The notes: a model not told the origin generated them from the sequence alone. 64,000 nt of DNA from Mesostigma viride (GCA_009746045.1 RPFO01000164.1:2563285-2627284), one strand, 5' to 3'. Positions 50,501-61,681 are shown, counted from the first letter of the stretch. Translations and numbers: made by a program.

Positions 50501-52143
50501 CAGATTGATATTACTTGCGCCCATGTCAGAACATGTGCCCAACATCAAAACACGCATCTAGCTAGCACACATGCCAACATCTCTTGCTTGCTGCATTGAT
50601 CACGCACGTTTGTGCGCATCATTCTGCATTCCCCCCCCCCGCCCCCCCTCAGGTGATGGAGCGCACGTTGGCCAGCTTCCGCCAGCGGTTGTCACGGGGC
50701 CGTGCGACCAACGAGAGCAGCCTGGCCGTGCTCGAGGAGCTGCGGTTCCTCACTGCTTCGCGGGCTGGGGAGGGGGGGGCCCTGGACGAGAGCGGCATGA
50801 GTGACGCCAGTAGCGGTGACGATGATGGGATGGACCGCGCTGGTGCCGGGGGCAGTCATGACTACGCCCAGGCTCGGTCTGGCAGGGAGGACCAGCGAAA
50901 GGGGGATGACAGATCAAGCGTTTTGGCTACGAGGGGAGGTGCAGCCTCCGGGAGCGTCGATCGCGGCAAGGGGGTCACGTCGTTGGGGATTTCTTCCATA
51001 GGGGCCAGGGGGGATCGGGAGGATAGTGACAGGGACAGGGATGCCGGCAGGGGGCTCCCTGTGGTGACAGAAGGGAGCAGCGAGCAGGACAGTCGGGGTG
51101 CGAGTGATGACCGTCGTAGGAGGGAGGAGCGTGCGCGGGAGGAGGAGTGGCAGCGGTCGGTGGCGGCGGAACGCGCCCGCAAGGAGCGGGAGGCCGAGCG
51201 GGTTCGGGCAGAGCGCGCGGAGGACCGGCGGCGGCGGGAGGAGGAAGCCCGCAGGGAGGAGGAGAGAGAGCGGAGGGAGCGGGAGGAGTCGCGTCGCCAG
51301 CAGGAGGAGGACCGGTGGCGTGCGCAGAGGGAGAAGGAGGCGGCCGAATTGGCGGAGGAGCGGAGGCGGGAGGAGGAGAGGGAGAGGCGGCGGAGGGAGG
51401 ACGAGGAGGAGGCGAGAAGGAGCGAGGAGTGGAGGGAGGCCGATCGTCTGCGGGCGGCCAAGGAGAGGGAGGAGGCGCTCCGGCGGGACCGGGAGAGGGA
51501 GGACAGGGAGAGGGAGGAAAGGGAGAAGGAGAGGGAGAGGGAGGACCGTATGGCACAAGAGCGGCAGCAGAGGGCCAGGGAACAGGAGGAGCTACGCCGC
51601 CAGCAGCAGCAGCAGCAACAAAAGGAGTTGGAGGAGGAGATGAGGCGGGGAGAGGAGCAACGGCGGCTCGCGGGCGATGATGGCGGGTCTGACAAGCTGC
51701 GCTCGGTGTCGGGCGAGTCGTCGTCCAATGACGTGCTCAGCCTGCCGGGGCTGGGTGGCCCCGACAGCGACCCCCCGGGGGGCAAGAACGACAGAGATGA
51801 CAAGGATGAAAGTGACGGTGGCGGCGATGATGGGGGCGGGGCCCCACAGGACGAGTCATCGGCGTCCAACAAGGAGAGCAGCGGCCACGGGGGTGGGGGT
51901 TCCATCGCCAGCTGGCACAGCGGGTACGGGCAGGTCTTGGACTACAGTGCCAGTGACGCGATTACCCCGCTGGACGATGAGCCCGGGTTCGGCGTGAGCG
52001 CGATCCACAAGAGTGAGTCGTCGAGTCCAGCGGTCAGCTACACAGGGGGGGGCAAGGGGAGCGGTGCCGGCTCGGTGGTGCCTAGCGTGGAGAGTCTGCA
52101 CTTGGACGAGGGTCTGGCGTCCTTCTCCAGCGACCAGAAGTAA
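33539..52143 (+). CDS. OFD1: OFD1-like centriole/basal-body protein, 15 exons
   Basis: Exons by reading GT-AG sites with matching phases: 33539-33628, 33765-34031, 34362-34515, 35774-35916, 37094-37267, 37771-37872, 38931-39055, 39917-39990, 40779-40927, 45926-46038, 46991-47156, 47856-47960, 48962-49073, 49704-50110 and 50653-52143. Together they encode about 1223 aa. Residues 1-120 ([39 protein letters not shown]) are the conserved OFD1 N-terminus with a LisH dimerisation motif at about 62-92. Long coiled coils follow ([32 protein letters not shown]), then a Ser/Gly linker, a charged Glu/Arg helix at about 878-1063 and an acidic tail. OFD1 sits at distal centrioles and is needed for cilia, so the alga presumably makes flagella. 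The final exon could continue, see findings. Exon order is inferred without transcripts. Confidence 0.8.
35917..36075 (+). repeat. G-rich low-complexity tract at start of an OFD1 intron
   Basis: Runs of 8-10 G and repeated ggtgg units directly follow the donor of exon 4. Similar tracts follow exon 5 (37280-37410) and exon 11 (47157-47215). Confidence 0.6.
39056..39470 (+). repeat. Minisatellite that copies the exon 7 end and donor site
   Basis: Units of about 80-83 bp begin near 39035, 39117, 39202, 39282, 39363 and 39443. Each repeats the last exon bases and a splice donor-like gcctgtgagt, except the last (gcctgcgtgc). Confidence 0.7.
39775..39900 (+). repeat. Minisatellite of caccatt-type units
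   Basis: It consists of tandem 10-bp units gccaccattc/gtcaccattt just upstream of the acceptor of exon 8. Confidence 0.6.
40615..40755 (+). repeat. Minisatellite ttggtctacttgatactatggg
   Basis: Six or so units of about 22-24 bp lie within OFD1 intron 8, just before the pyrimidine tract of exon 9. Confidence 0.6.
41286..42044 (+). repeat. Intron 9 repeats: attacttagcaatc units and aatcccgtc units
   Basis: Short satellite units (attacttagcaatc and variants) are found at 41307-41345 and 41989-42040 and recur at 45612-45810. Between them, 41630-41780 holds repeated aatcccgtcaa units. No gene is visible. Confidence 0.55.
42045..45620. repeat. Composite repeat with direct 290-bp copies in OFD1 intron 9
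   Basis: A 290-bp sequence at 43447-43747 (starting gctgcaaaaaggcctcc, ending gcagatagctcagaaa) recurs at 45329-45619 in the same direction. A second repeat, 42043-42214 (aataggtgctgaagctaagg... to gcccctt), recurs at 43748-43920. Together they show a unit of about 1.88 kb present one and a part times. The interior has no gag or pol. Either these are LTRs of a short non-autonomous retroelement or this is a tandem satellite-like duplication. A G+C hairpin (44416-44516) and a TA/T tract (44521-44583) lie inside. Confidence 0.5.
42215..43398 (-). pseudogene. Truncated LINE-A: reverse transcriptase C-terminal half
   Basis: The target duplication cacatgccccctt lies at 42202-42214 and 43399-43411. 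On the minus strand the frame is open from [18 protein letters not shown] through the catalytic box [13 protein letters not shown], then [34 protein letters not shown] and [18 protein letters not shown]. It ends at a stop near 42402 and is followed by the 3' UTR, hairpin and AATT tail. The N-terminal half and ORF1 are missing because of 5' truncation, so it cannot encode a whole enzyme. The frame is free of stops, indicating a recent insertion. It lies in an OFD1 intron and runs against the gene. Confidence 0.8.
45612..45815 (+). repeat. attacttagcaatcattac satellite
   Basis: Tandem variants of attacttagcgatcattacttatcagtcatacttagcaatc lie right after the second 290-bp direct repeat, a continuation of the intron 9 satellite. 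Confidence 0.6.
46668..46965 (+). repeat. (CCCCT)n microsatellite, about 300 bp
   Basis: It is an almost pure polypyrimidine tract, ending 25 bases before the acceptor of exon 11. It acts as an enormous pyrimidine tract and could form triplex (H-DNA) structures. Proline- or glycine-rich open frames here are artefacts of the repeat. Confidence 0.85.
48365..48555 (+). repeat. (CCA)n microsatellite in OFD1 intron 12
   Basis: It is a nearly pure run of CCA/CAC with a few ccg interruptions. The poly-His, poly-Pro, poly-Trp and poly-Gly frames here are not genes. Confidence 0.85.
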
Positions 52144-52631
52144 GTCGTTCTTGTGTTTCAAAAAAAGCCTTTCGTGCGTTGCATAGCTTGGGGGCAGAAG
52201 TTTATACTAGTGAAATTTACTACAGAGGACTGCGCTCCCTGTATTCTTATCGTGTATGTTATTATGTTATGTATGTGGGTGGTACGCTATGGTGTCGAAA
52301 TACCAAGCCCTCCGTGTGTCCGTGTGACTGGAAGCATTTTCTCTGTTCCAAAGTTTCTCTGTTGTGCAAAGACTCGGTAGATTTCACCAATGCCAGTAGT
52401 TTCAACACGTGCGCCCTGGTCCTCTTTGTAAAGGTAACGATGTTTTTTCCTGGGATCGTTACGCACTATATTTCCAACAAATATGGCTAGGTTATCGCAG
52501 TTTCAACTTCGACCAGGTGTCGGGTAATGGTGGTGATGGACTAGAGGCTTCCCATGGTAGCCCTGAATTCCTAAAAAACGGCCACCCAAGTCTAGGAATG
52601 TGTTGCGGTCGCCAGAGGATTCGGTCGTGTG
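52144..52631 (+). other. OFD1 3' region
   Basis: No further gene is recognised. TGTAA, a common polyadenylation signal of chlorophyte algae, is present near 52424 and 52736. If the alternative splice donor at 52139 were used, an additional exon might lie here, but I see no obvious candidate. Confidence 0.35.
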
Positions 52632-54630
52632 GGTTTCGGATTTCTTTGAAAAGAGTTTCTCGAAGTGAGGCGGGGAATAAGGCCGCTCACGGGAGCCGCC
52701 TGGATGGTCGGCTGAACCGGGCGGGTTTGGCAGATGTAACCGGATTTGGCTAATGGCTGGCGACCTGGAATTGTTAGTAGGGGCAGTGGCCCTATTGTGC
52801 TACAATCTCGAAACAATCTTATGCTTAAAGTTTGACAGGGCCGGGTTTGTTGAACCGGTTTGTTGAATGATAATTAGAACCTTTCGGAAAGGGTATTTGA
52901 TTGGTTGTTGTTTTTGTGGTACGGTAGGTGTCGCTACATTCTCAGGTTGGCGTGTTAAGTTAAGCTCGGTTGCTGATGTCAGCCCCGTGCTAGGGCAGTT
53001 TGACTACTTTGGCGGCGTAGTGACATTGTTGTGGTCTTTTTTCTTGTAAACGTTGGCTGAGCGCCGACGGCTGAGGCTATGGCGGTACAAGAAGTGCCTC
53101 ACCAGCCTTGCGCTCAGCATGGGTGCGGGGCTAAAATTTGTTAACCAAATTTCCGGCATCCATGATCCCTGGCTGCTTAAGGCGGTTGGGATTCATGGCT
53201 GCCACTGGCCCGGAATTAATGTCCGGGTGATCGGGGTTTAAATGCGAAGCGGGGGCTGATGCATTATTTAATGGCTGGTTTGTTTGAAAGAAACGGCCAG
53301 CTGGCCGGGTTGGGCAAGGGCTAGCTTGCTTGATGGTTCCGTACCTGGGGATGCTTGCGCCTCGGGTTGGGCTGTCGGCAGGCTGGCCTGCCTTTGAGTT
53401 GTCTCGTACCTGGAAATGCTTGCATTCCGGGTTGGGCTTGGCTTGAGGGCCGCCGCGGCTCGGGGGGGTAAAAAATTTAAGTCACCGTTGTGGGACACGG
53501 AGCCTCGGCGCAGGAGGCAAGGGCTGAAAGCCAACTTGATTTCGTAATCAGTGGTATTTCCACTTTTTTGTACGGAAGGAGTGTTTATGTGCTCGGCACT
53601 AGGTTGGTTGCTCTTCAAAAAAGTTGTAAACTGGGCGTCGGCTGGAATCAGCGGCGCCAGTCAGCAGCTTTTGCTTTGACTTTGTGTTCCGCGACAGCAC
53701 CCCTTAGCGGACCAGAGAAGAGGTCGGCAACGAGGTCAGCGGGGGCCCCCGAGTGGGGTCAAAAATGCGAGCTGTGTCGATTGACAGTGCATGAATTTTT
53801 GTGCATTCACAGTCGCTGGGAATTAAATCTGTTTTCTGGCAACGGAGAGCGCCCATCGCGACAGGACAGCTTTTGACGGGAAAGGAAATGGTGCTTCTTT
53901 AGCGGACCGGAGGGCCAGGAAGGGGAGGTTGGGTAATCGCGAGCCATGCCTAAGGAGTTCTTAATAGCGGTTCTGTAACCGCTACCTGTCTGTATGCATC
54001 TACTTATTGTTTTAACAAAGATGCTGGTGACTATGGTGAGCAAACGGGTGTATGAATCGGATTTCTTTGAAAAGAGTTTCTCGAAGTGAGGCGGGGAATA
54101 AGGCCGCTCACGGGAGCCGCCTGGATGGTCGGCTGAACCGGGCGGGTTTGGCAGATGTAACCGGATTTGGCTAATGGCTGGCGACCTGGAATTGTTAGTA
54201 GGGGCAGTGGCCCTATTGTGCTACAATCTCGAAACAATCTTATGCTTAAAGTTTGACAGGGCCGGGTTTGTTGAACCGGTTTGTTGAATGATAATTAGAA
54301 CCTTTCGGAAAGGGTATTTGATTGGTTGTTGTTTTTGTGGTACGGTAGGTGTCGCTACATTCTCAGGTTGGCGTGTTAAGTTAAGCTCGGTTGCTGATGT
54401 CAGCCCCGTGCTAGGGCAGTTTGACTACTTTGGCGGCGTAGTGACATTGTTGTGGTCTTTTTTCTTGTCCCACCCACCCACCCTCTTTGGTGGCCTGGTC
54501 TGCGCGGGTAATCGCGAGCCATGCCTAAGGAGTTCTTAATAGCGGTTCTGTAACCGCTACCTGTCTGTATGCATCTACTTATTGTTTTAACAAAGATGCT
54601 GGTGACTATGGTGAGCAAACGGGTGTATGA
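52632..54630 (+). repeat. Tandem duplication with a deleted second copy
   Basis: A 415-bp block (52632-53047, starting near tttctttgaaaagag) recurs nearly identically at 54055-54469. A 120-bp block (53933-54054, containing taatcgcgagccatgcc) recurs at 54508-54630. Between the two blocks the first copy has 885 bp and the second only 38 bp. There is no coding sequence I can support. Confidence 0.7.
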
Positions 54631-57300
54631 AAGAGATTTCTTTTATGAATGCTACGTGGCCTGGCGAGGAACTGCGTGTTGCAACATGGGCGATAGGGAC
54701 TGTGCTGTAGACTGTGGTGTATCTTCTGTGGGGTTGGTCTATTTGCCAAGGCATGCTTACCCAAGGATGATAGAGGTAACCTGGATCAAATGTTTCATTC
54801 AAAACCCTGACAACATGGCCGCACACGTTTTCCCGAGCCACTTCCCTTAGAGCCATTCCCCTAAACATGATTTCATTTACCCTGAGCATGATCTCATTAC
54901 TTTTTTCGTATACCAAGCCTAACGTTTTCCCCTGGGTTCTGTTGCTATGCGTCTTTGTTCGATCCTTGCACTTCGACCCTTGCGTTTGTTTGCAGAAGCG
55001 ATGCAAAGTCTGAAAGTAGCGAAGGATGGTAAAGTTGCTGCATCTAGCAGCTCGTTGGCTATGCAATCAGCCAGTGGAGTCATGCCGTGACGTGCAAAAT
55101 GCAGCATTTACAGATGATATGAGTAATTTTAAGGGGAGGGGACACCCCTAAAGGGCACTTTTCTGGAAACCATACCTATGCATGTTCTAAAAATCCAAAT
55201 ATGATTGGGGACCATAAATATGATTTTAAAAAAAAATTCCAACCACTTGGGGGGGGTACTAGCCCCCACCAGATGCCGGTTACGCGCTAAAAATAGAAAA
55301 AGACGCTACTTTTGGCATATTTTCCCTAGGACAATGGGCAAACATATTTGGACCAAATCATATATTTCCATATAGTTCCCCCACTTTTGAGAAAGTCTGC
55401 CTAATTTTGAGCACAAAACAATGATGTTTAGACACATTGATGGATTTTCCCGCAAAAAGGGTACTTTTTTTCACCAAAAAAAATAAAACAAATCATAAAC
55501 ACATGGAATCATGCCATATCTTTTATTTTCAAATACTAGAGAGGGGGGACATGCAGCCCCAAATTTTCAGGTCATTCTGACAAGCACAGCCCTATTTGAT
55601 GGATATTCCTAGATTGCCACCTGTGACGAAGCTAAGGGAGGTTTTAGCTAGTATTTAACCACACTAACACCCCTTTATACATCTAAGCCTCATGAAAACT
55701 GGCCAAACCACATACTACCATTCTCTGCACATATGGTACCTCCTATGTTCAAGGTTTGACGCCATTCTGACAAGAACTGCCCAAGTTACAACCATTCCAA
55801 GACGGCCACCCATGTAGACGCTACAAGGAAATTAGAGTAACCATTTAGCCACACTAGCACCTCCTTCTTCATCAAAGACATCTGCAAACTGACCAAAGCA
55901 CACATAATCAACTCTTGCACGCTGACGGCAACGCATGCTCAATGTGGGGGGTCATTGCGACAAGAACTGCTCAAGTTGATGGGTTTCCTATTTGACCATG
56001 CACATGACAAGGCGCTAAGGACCACTCAGTAAGTTAGTAACCCCACAGTGCCACTGAATATGCCATCCAACATGCACCAAAACCATGCAGAGTATGTTTA
56101 CAAAGTACGAAGGGGTGGCCACGCACCTCATATGTCTTCATCATCCCTCCAGCATGGCCAGCCTTGTAAATATGTGCATAGCCTTGACGATGGTAGCCCT
56201 AACATGCCTAAGCAGCATTTCCTATTTTTCTCCCAGGTTAGAGTGTAAGGTTGATGCAAACCAAGCTAATCAACACAACAACACCTCCTAAACTGTCCTC
56301 CCCGGCATGGATGACAAACTGGGACTATGGAGGGCAAGGAACCAAGTAAGAACATGGTATATATAGCTTGCATGCAGTCATGCATGTCAACCATGGTTGG
56401 CTCAGCACATTGTAGTCTTGTCACATCATCATAACAAAGGAAAGCTCAAACAACCATTGGTGCCAGCTATCTACATGCAGTCACACAAATGCAATATCTC
56501 CAACATCATCATCACTATAACACTTCCATCCCTGCACGATAAAAAGCAAAGAAACCATTGGCGGCCCTTCACCGCATGAGCGCTGTGATGCCGCTGCGGC
56601 CTGCGAGGAGAGAGGGTGCGTCACTCTCAAACAGCAAGAAGCGTCCATACGTTTTCACCTTTGCGGAGTGTCTGATCAGAATATACGCACAACATCCTTG
56701 CCAGAACACCTTTTATGAAATGCCTTATACCTTCCCGAAGAGCTATAGGCTGCGACTGAAGCGGCCCTGATCACGACATCAACGAAAACAATCTAAAGCT
56801 GCCAGGTATTCGACAACACAACGGCAAGCGACGGCGAGCTAGCTGGCGGAAACTGCCCAAAAAGAACGCAAAAAACCTCGAACGATGAGCTCATAGAAGA
56901 AAGCACCGATAGCAGATAACATTCGCGACAAATCTGTACCTTGCCCTCGTAAATCCCTCGCCCAGGCGCGCAACAACAGCCGTTCTTCCATTGACAGGTC
57001 AGACACGCACTGCGCAGGTCTGAACAATTACTTACCGACGAATGGCCGAAAATCTGGCAAAAAGCACCAGCTCAGTTTAGAATTCGATGCAACCGATATT
57101 AATGCCTGCTTCACGGTCAGAACAGCCCCCAAAACCGCTATTTTACAGCCGCTATCATGAATTCTATTTCATTCCGCGCGACCAAAAAATTCAGATTACC
57201 CCCCATGCCGATGGCATAAAAAAACAACAGCGATATTGTAAACCAGCTGATTTCCGCCACAAACTAACATCATAAACTCATCTCCTTTTAGATTCGAGTA
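54631..57300. other. AT-rich tract without recognised genes
   Basis: Base composition drops sharply compared with the OFD1 exons. Short open frames occur on both strands, but none resembles a family. No terminal repeats were found by eye. Confidence 0.5.
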
Positions 57301-57355
57301 AAATTTTTGCATTTCGCCTGCCCTAGTGTGGTAGTTTCGCCTGAACGCAGTCGCC

Positions 57356-57610
57356 ATGGCCACTTCCGCAAGGGGTGCGCGCACCGTGCACGTGAAATTT
57401 GTGACCTTCGGCTCCGGCGCGAATTTTTTGGCGCCAAAAAATTCGGGGGTGTCCCGTCCCCCAACACCACTTGTCACAAATTATGATGCGTTCTTGCAGC
57501 GGTGGGCATCTTACCAAGTGTATGTGTGTGCATGTAGGAAAACTATACCGCATCATCACGACCGGACCCCTTCGGTAAAGTCTAGGAGTTTATACAGAGG
57601 CCATTCATAA
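57356..57610 (+). CDS. Possible first exon of a host gene
   Basis: The ATG at 57356 has a good plant-type context (gtcgccATGGcc). It opens a frame reading MATSARGARTVHVKF, then VTFGSGANFLAPKNSGVSR and VTNYDAFLQR. The composition looks coding: GC-rich and without low-complexity runs. A splice donor could lie near 57499 (gcggtgggc). Downstream, reverse transcriptase sequence starts at about 57620, so any further exons are displaced or lost. I do not recognise the protein. The alternative is chance. Confidence 0.25.
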   Translation: MATSARGARTVHVKFVTFGSGANFLAPKNSGVSRPPTPLVTNYDAFLQRWASYQVYVCACRKTIPHHHDRTPSVKSRSLYRGHS

Positions 57611-57623
57611 ACATGCAAGTCAA

Positions 57624-58881
57624 ATGGGCTTCCGTCCTGGGCGCAACACCGTCATGGCCATCTTCGTCGCGCGTCGCCTCTTCGAGGAAATCGCTCTCCT
57701 GCACACTGGTGAGTTTCCGGGCGTCATCCTGATCTTCGTCGACTTCATCAAGGCTTTTGATTCTGTCCTCTGGGACGCTCTATGGGCTGTACTTGCTCGC
57801 GCTCGCGTCCCCACTCCCCTGATTACCGTCATCCGCACGCTGTATGAGGGGTCAACCACTTCGGTGCGCACTCAACACGGCATTACCCCGCCATGCCCAC
57901 TGCAGAACGGCGTCTGGCAGGGTTGCGTCCTGTCGCCGTACCTGTTTATTATTGTAGTGGATTACGTTCATGCGCCAGGCACGTGCTCGCTTTGCTAGCA
58001 TTGCAGGGCGAGCCCCTGGCCTAGCGATCACGAACGAGCTTGGAGAAGGGGGGCCGACTAACAAGCAGAATTTACTAGCTGACCTCATTTATGCCGACGA
58101 CATCACACTCATCGAGAAGCCGGAGTCTGCCCAACTTTGGCTGGACTGCCTTGCGCTCGAGGCTCGGGCGGTTGGTCTAGAAATCAGCCCCAAAACGGAG
58201 GCCCTGGCCCTCGGCATGGCAAGGCCCCCACCCACGCTCCGCCTGTTAGACGATGCCGAGGTCAACTACCCTCCTTCAGGCCGCTTCAAGCTGCTCGGCA
58301 GTTGCCTTCCCGACTGCGAGGACGACATGACGACACGAATCGGCATGGCGTGGGCGCACCTTCATGACCAGTGACCGCCGCTGGTGGAGCAACCCCGCCC
58401 TACCCCGGATTGTCAAGCGTGACCTCTTCAAGGTCGTCATTCTGACGATCCTGACCTATACGCGGGCGCCAAGACCTGGACACTGACGCAGGAACTGGAG
58501 CAACGACTCGACGGCGCCGTCACCAAGATGCTGCGCAAGGCCCTTAACATCCCCTTTGGTTTGCACATTAGTAATGAGGATTTGTACGCTGATTTGCCCT
58601 ATGTTTCTCACATTATTAGGCACAGGCGCCTGGGCCTAGCCGGGCACCTGGCCCGCACAGATCAGGTAGATACATCATGTAGACTAGCTGGCACCAAGCC
58701 CGCACAGCGGCCTGGGCGATATGTCCTCACCTGGCGTGCCCCCGGCCGCGCGCGGCAGGGCCGCCACCCGTGGACTTTTCGTGATAGACTCGGCATGGAC
58801 ATGTGCTACACTAGACGATCAGAATGTGCTACACTAGACGTGACGGGCTCACACCCGGGCAGCCTCCTGGTTTGTCTGTAA
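57624..58881 (+). pseudogene. Non-LTR reverse transcriptase, frameshifted (LINE-B)
   Basis: The first frame (57624-57998) has GFRPGRNTVMAIF, motif A VILIFVDFIKAFDS and motif [15 protein letters not shown]. The frame then changes near 57970 and continues with the catalytic LIYADDITLIEK and VGLEISPKTEALALG. It breaks again near 58374 and resumes at about 58440-58880 (TYTRGAKTWTLT-like, MLRKALNIPFG, RRLGLAGHLARTDQVDTS). The RT core is therefore complete in order but spread over three frames. The 3' end is followed by the UTR and LINE-B hairpin at 59090-59118. The 5' part of ORF2 is missing. Confidence 0.75.
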
Positions 58882-59125
58882 TATGGAGGCATATCGATGG
58901 TGCGCAAGGATAGATGGCAAGTAGTGCAATGAAGGAGACCACCCCCAAGGCTGTGGGGGCTTCGCGTGTGACCAAGTATGGCATTCATAGCGATTCGGGC
59001 CGCGCGGTGCCCACACCCCTGTAACTATAGGACCTAGATAGCTTACACCATCCATTCCATCCCATATGTTCCCCTCCCACTGACGACTTATGCTCACGTG
59101 ACGCAGTCACGTGTCTATTTAATTC
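58882..59125 (+). mobile_element. LINE-B 3' UTR with terminal hairpin
   Basis: It continues the element above. The cacgtgacgcagtcacgtg hairpin at about 59093-59111 is followed by an AT-rich end without a long AATT tail. The same sequence, inverted, forms the insertion at 28026-28369. Confidence 0.65.
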
Positions 59126-59485
59126 ATCTCAACTCACGCGCGTTTTTGCTAGTATTTGGTGGCAGTTGGTCACTAAATGGGGTCAGATGACCTTAGGACC
59201 TGGTGCACGGTTGGTAGTCATGAGCATCAGTCTCCTTGCAAGCAGCCAGGCCGGCCGGCCAGAAGCTCTTAATATTTGCATATTATACGGGATTTGTTTA
59301 TTATAGAACCTGAAATTTTGCTAAAAATAGATGTGCCAAAAATAGACCAACCGAGGTCGATCAGAAAAATCTGGAAAGTTCAATTCCTTCTATTGGTGTC
59401 CCAAACATGCTGCCTGCACATATATCTAGCATGTTTCATGTAGGGCTTATAAGGTAGGTGTTTGGCATGCACTTTCATACCGTTG
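59126..59485. other. Non-coding spacer
   Basis: Nothing recognisable is seen. Confidence 0.4.
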
Positions 59486-59932
59486 TGAAAGTGCTGTCCT
59501 CCGGATTTTCGCCTTTGCACCGTGTGCAGTTCTTGGACGTTTGGAATCACATGGCACGGCTAACGTAATGACTGACTAGCTAGACCTTTTCAGCACTTGG
59601 TTTTCCATTTGCGGGTATTTCCACGTAAATGGTGGGAGAGCGATCGCAGCAATGGTGCTCACCACTAGACACTCCCGGCCAGTTAGGCTCGAAACACACA
59701 CCCTGATCAAGCAAGCTGTTTCGATCCGGCCCCAGCGTCTACGTCATCTAGTCGCTCTACACGTAAGCCAGCCATAATTTCAATGCACAAGGCTACACAT
59801 TTCCATCTCCATTCATATTCATCATCATCCTGAATGACTCGAAAACGCGGACAAGATAACGGCAGGCTCGAGGGTACCATGGTCCGGATTCTCGTTCCGA
59901 TTTCTGGCCTGCGCTGGTTGTCTCCTTGATAG
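59486..59932 (-). repeat. Dispersed repeat, inverted full copy
   Basis: It is the reverse complement counterpart of 28969-29392. Confidence 0.6.
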
Positions 59933-60514
59933 GGTGGAAGATTAATTAATTAATAGACACGTGACTGCGTCCCACGATAAGGTGGAAGATGATCATGGCT
60001 GAACAATGGCTAGGGCATGGCATCTCAGCAGAGAGCGAGACTCTGCATGCCCATAGCCTAACCTCTGCATGCCCATAGCCTAACTTGTTGAGGGTACTAC
60101 CCCCATATATACGCCAATAATACTTACGAGCCACGAGCCACGAGGTAGCCATGGCTCAGACGGCGGAGCTCATAACTTTCACGTTTGAGCACCGAATTTA
60201 GCCGTGAATATCACAATCGACGCGTCTTTCTACGACGCACATGCTGATATAATTTTCCGAAGCTACTACGCAATATATACGATGTGCAAACGCCTCAGAC
60301 TCGACGCAACGCAGCCTGACGGCTGCGCTCAGCAATGAAAATACGTCTGCAGCTCCGGCTGCAGCTCCCGGCCCACCGGCCCAGAAGGCAGCGGCGCCAC
60401 TAGCCAAGCTCTAGTGGTCGCCCAGCCCCCTCTCGGGCTCGCCTCGCCAGCAGCGTCGCCTGAACCCAAGCGCATGCAGTCGCCCTGCCGAGCCCACCTG
60501 GGAAGCGTTCGACT

Positions 60515-61681
60515 TTGACGCCACTGAGCCAGCCCGGCTTTTTTGACAAGCTCAACCCCGACAAGATCCTGAGCTACGTGTTTTTCGGATCGTATGCCTC
60601 GCTTCTCGAGATGTGCAAGCAACTCTTCCATCAGGGCCGCCTCACCGATGCTTTCCAGAGACGCACCCACACCTTCGACGACATCCTCAAATGTCGCCGC
60701 CCCCACCTTCAGCAACGCGTCCTTTTCTCTCTCCTTGGCCGCTCCCTCGAGGAGCATTGGCCCCCAAAGCCCCTTGAGCACCACCACCTTAACCGAATCC
60801 TCTATCCGCTCACTCCTCAAGGAGGCCCTCGAGCAGCAGGTGGCCCCCATCGCTGCATGCAGATGTGGCGGCCATGGGCAGCACGCTGGCTGCCGAGCTC
60901 CCCCTCCTCTCCACCATCTCCACCGCCACCTCCACTCTCCTCGCCTCCTCCACCGCCACCATGCACCTCCACCTTCGACGCCATCACCGCCCAGCTCCGT
61001 GACATCGACAAGCGTCATCGCTATCGAGGTTCTGCAGAACACCGCAGGCCTCACCGCCCAGGCGGTGAAGGACATTGCCGCCAAGCCAGCCCCGGCTGGC
61101 CTGGCCGGCGATGCTCCCCCCATCACCACCTGGGCGGACATGCTTAAGCAACATACCACCTCCACCACCTCCGCCGTCGCAGCCCAGCTCCAACGGCAGA
61201 CGCTTGACCTCCGCGAGGAGGCCGAGCTCGCCAAGCGCAGCCTCAACGTCATTGTCAAGAACTTCACCATGGAGGAAGGTGAGAATTTCGAGAAGCTTGC
61301 GCGTGCTTTTGAGAGAGAAATCCTTGGTCGCATGGGCCTTACTGGTGAGATCGACCTGGTCGCCAACCGCCTTCCCTGCGCGCGGGGTAAGGCAGGGGCA
61401 CCCCCGCGCTCCTTCTCACCTTTAAGACCCCGGCGGACAAGATTTCTTTTCTCAGACGCCGCAAGCGGCTCGAGAAGACTCTCTTCACCCTTGATGACGA
61501 CTTGACCCTGGCGCAGCAACAACGGCGACGGGAGCTATGGCCGACCTACCTCCAGCTCCGGCAGACCAAGGCGGGGCAGCCGGTGTACTGGAAGGGGGCG
61601 GCCATCTACGTCGGCCACAAGCCCTGGCACGCGACCCCCTCGACCACCGCGGCCCCAGCGACTCCAGAAGCCCCAGCCTAG
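60515..61681 (+). pseudogene. L1-type ORF1 protein, frameshifted
   Basis: Coding character lies in three stretches. The N-terminus (FFDKLNPDKILSYVFFGSYA, 60530 onward) is followed after a shift by a Ser/Pro-rich part and LLKEALEQQVAPIAA. Next comes a helical region with ADMLKQHTT and LREEAELAKRSLNVIVKNF (RRM-like start) through FEREILGRMGL. After a shift at the C-run near 61398 it continues with RRRKRLEKTLFTLDDDLT, RRRELWPTYLQLRQTKAGQ and VYWKGAAIYVGHKPW, and stops at 61679. This order (coil, RRM, C-terminal domain) is that of L1 ORF1 RNA-binding chaperones. The frame breaks make it non-functional as read. Confidence 0.65.

Noticed and set aside
50862-51905. Open frame of 347 codons on the minus strand, Ser/Leu-rich
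   Set aside because: It is the antisense shadow of the Glu/Arg-rich last exon of OFD1.
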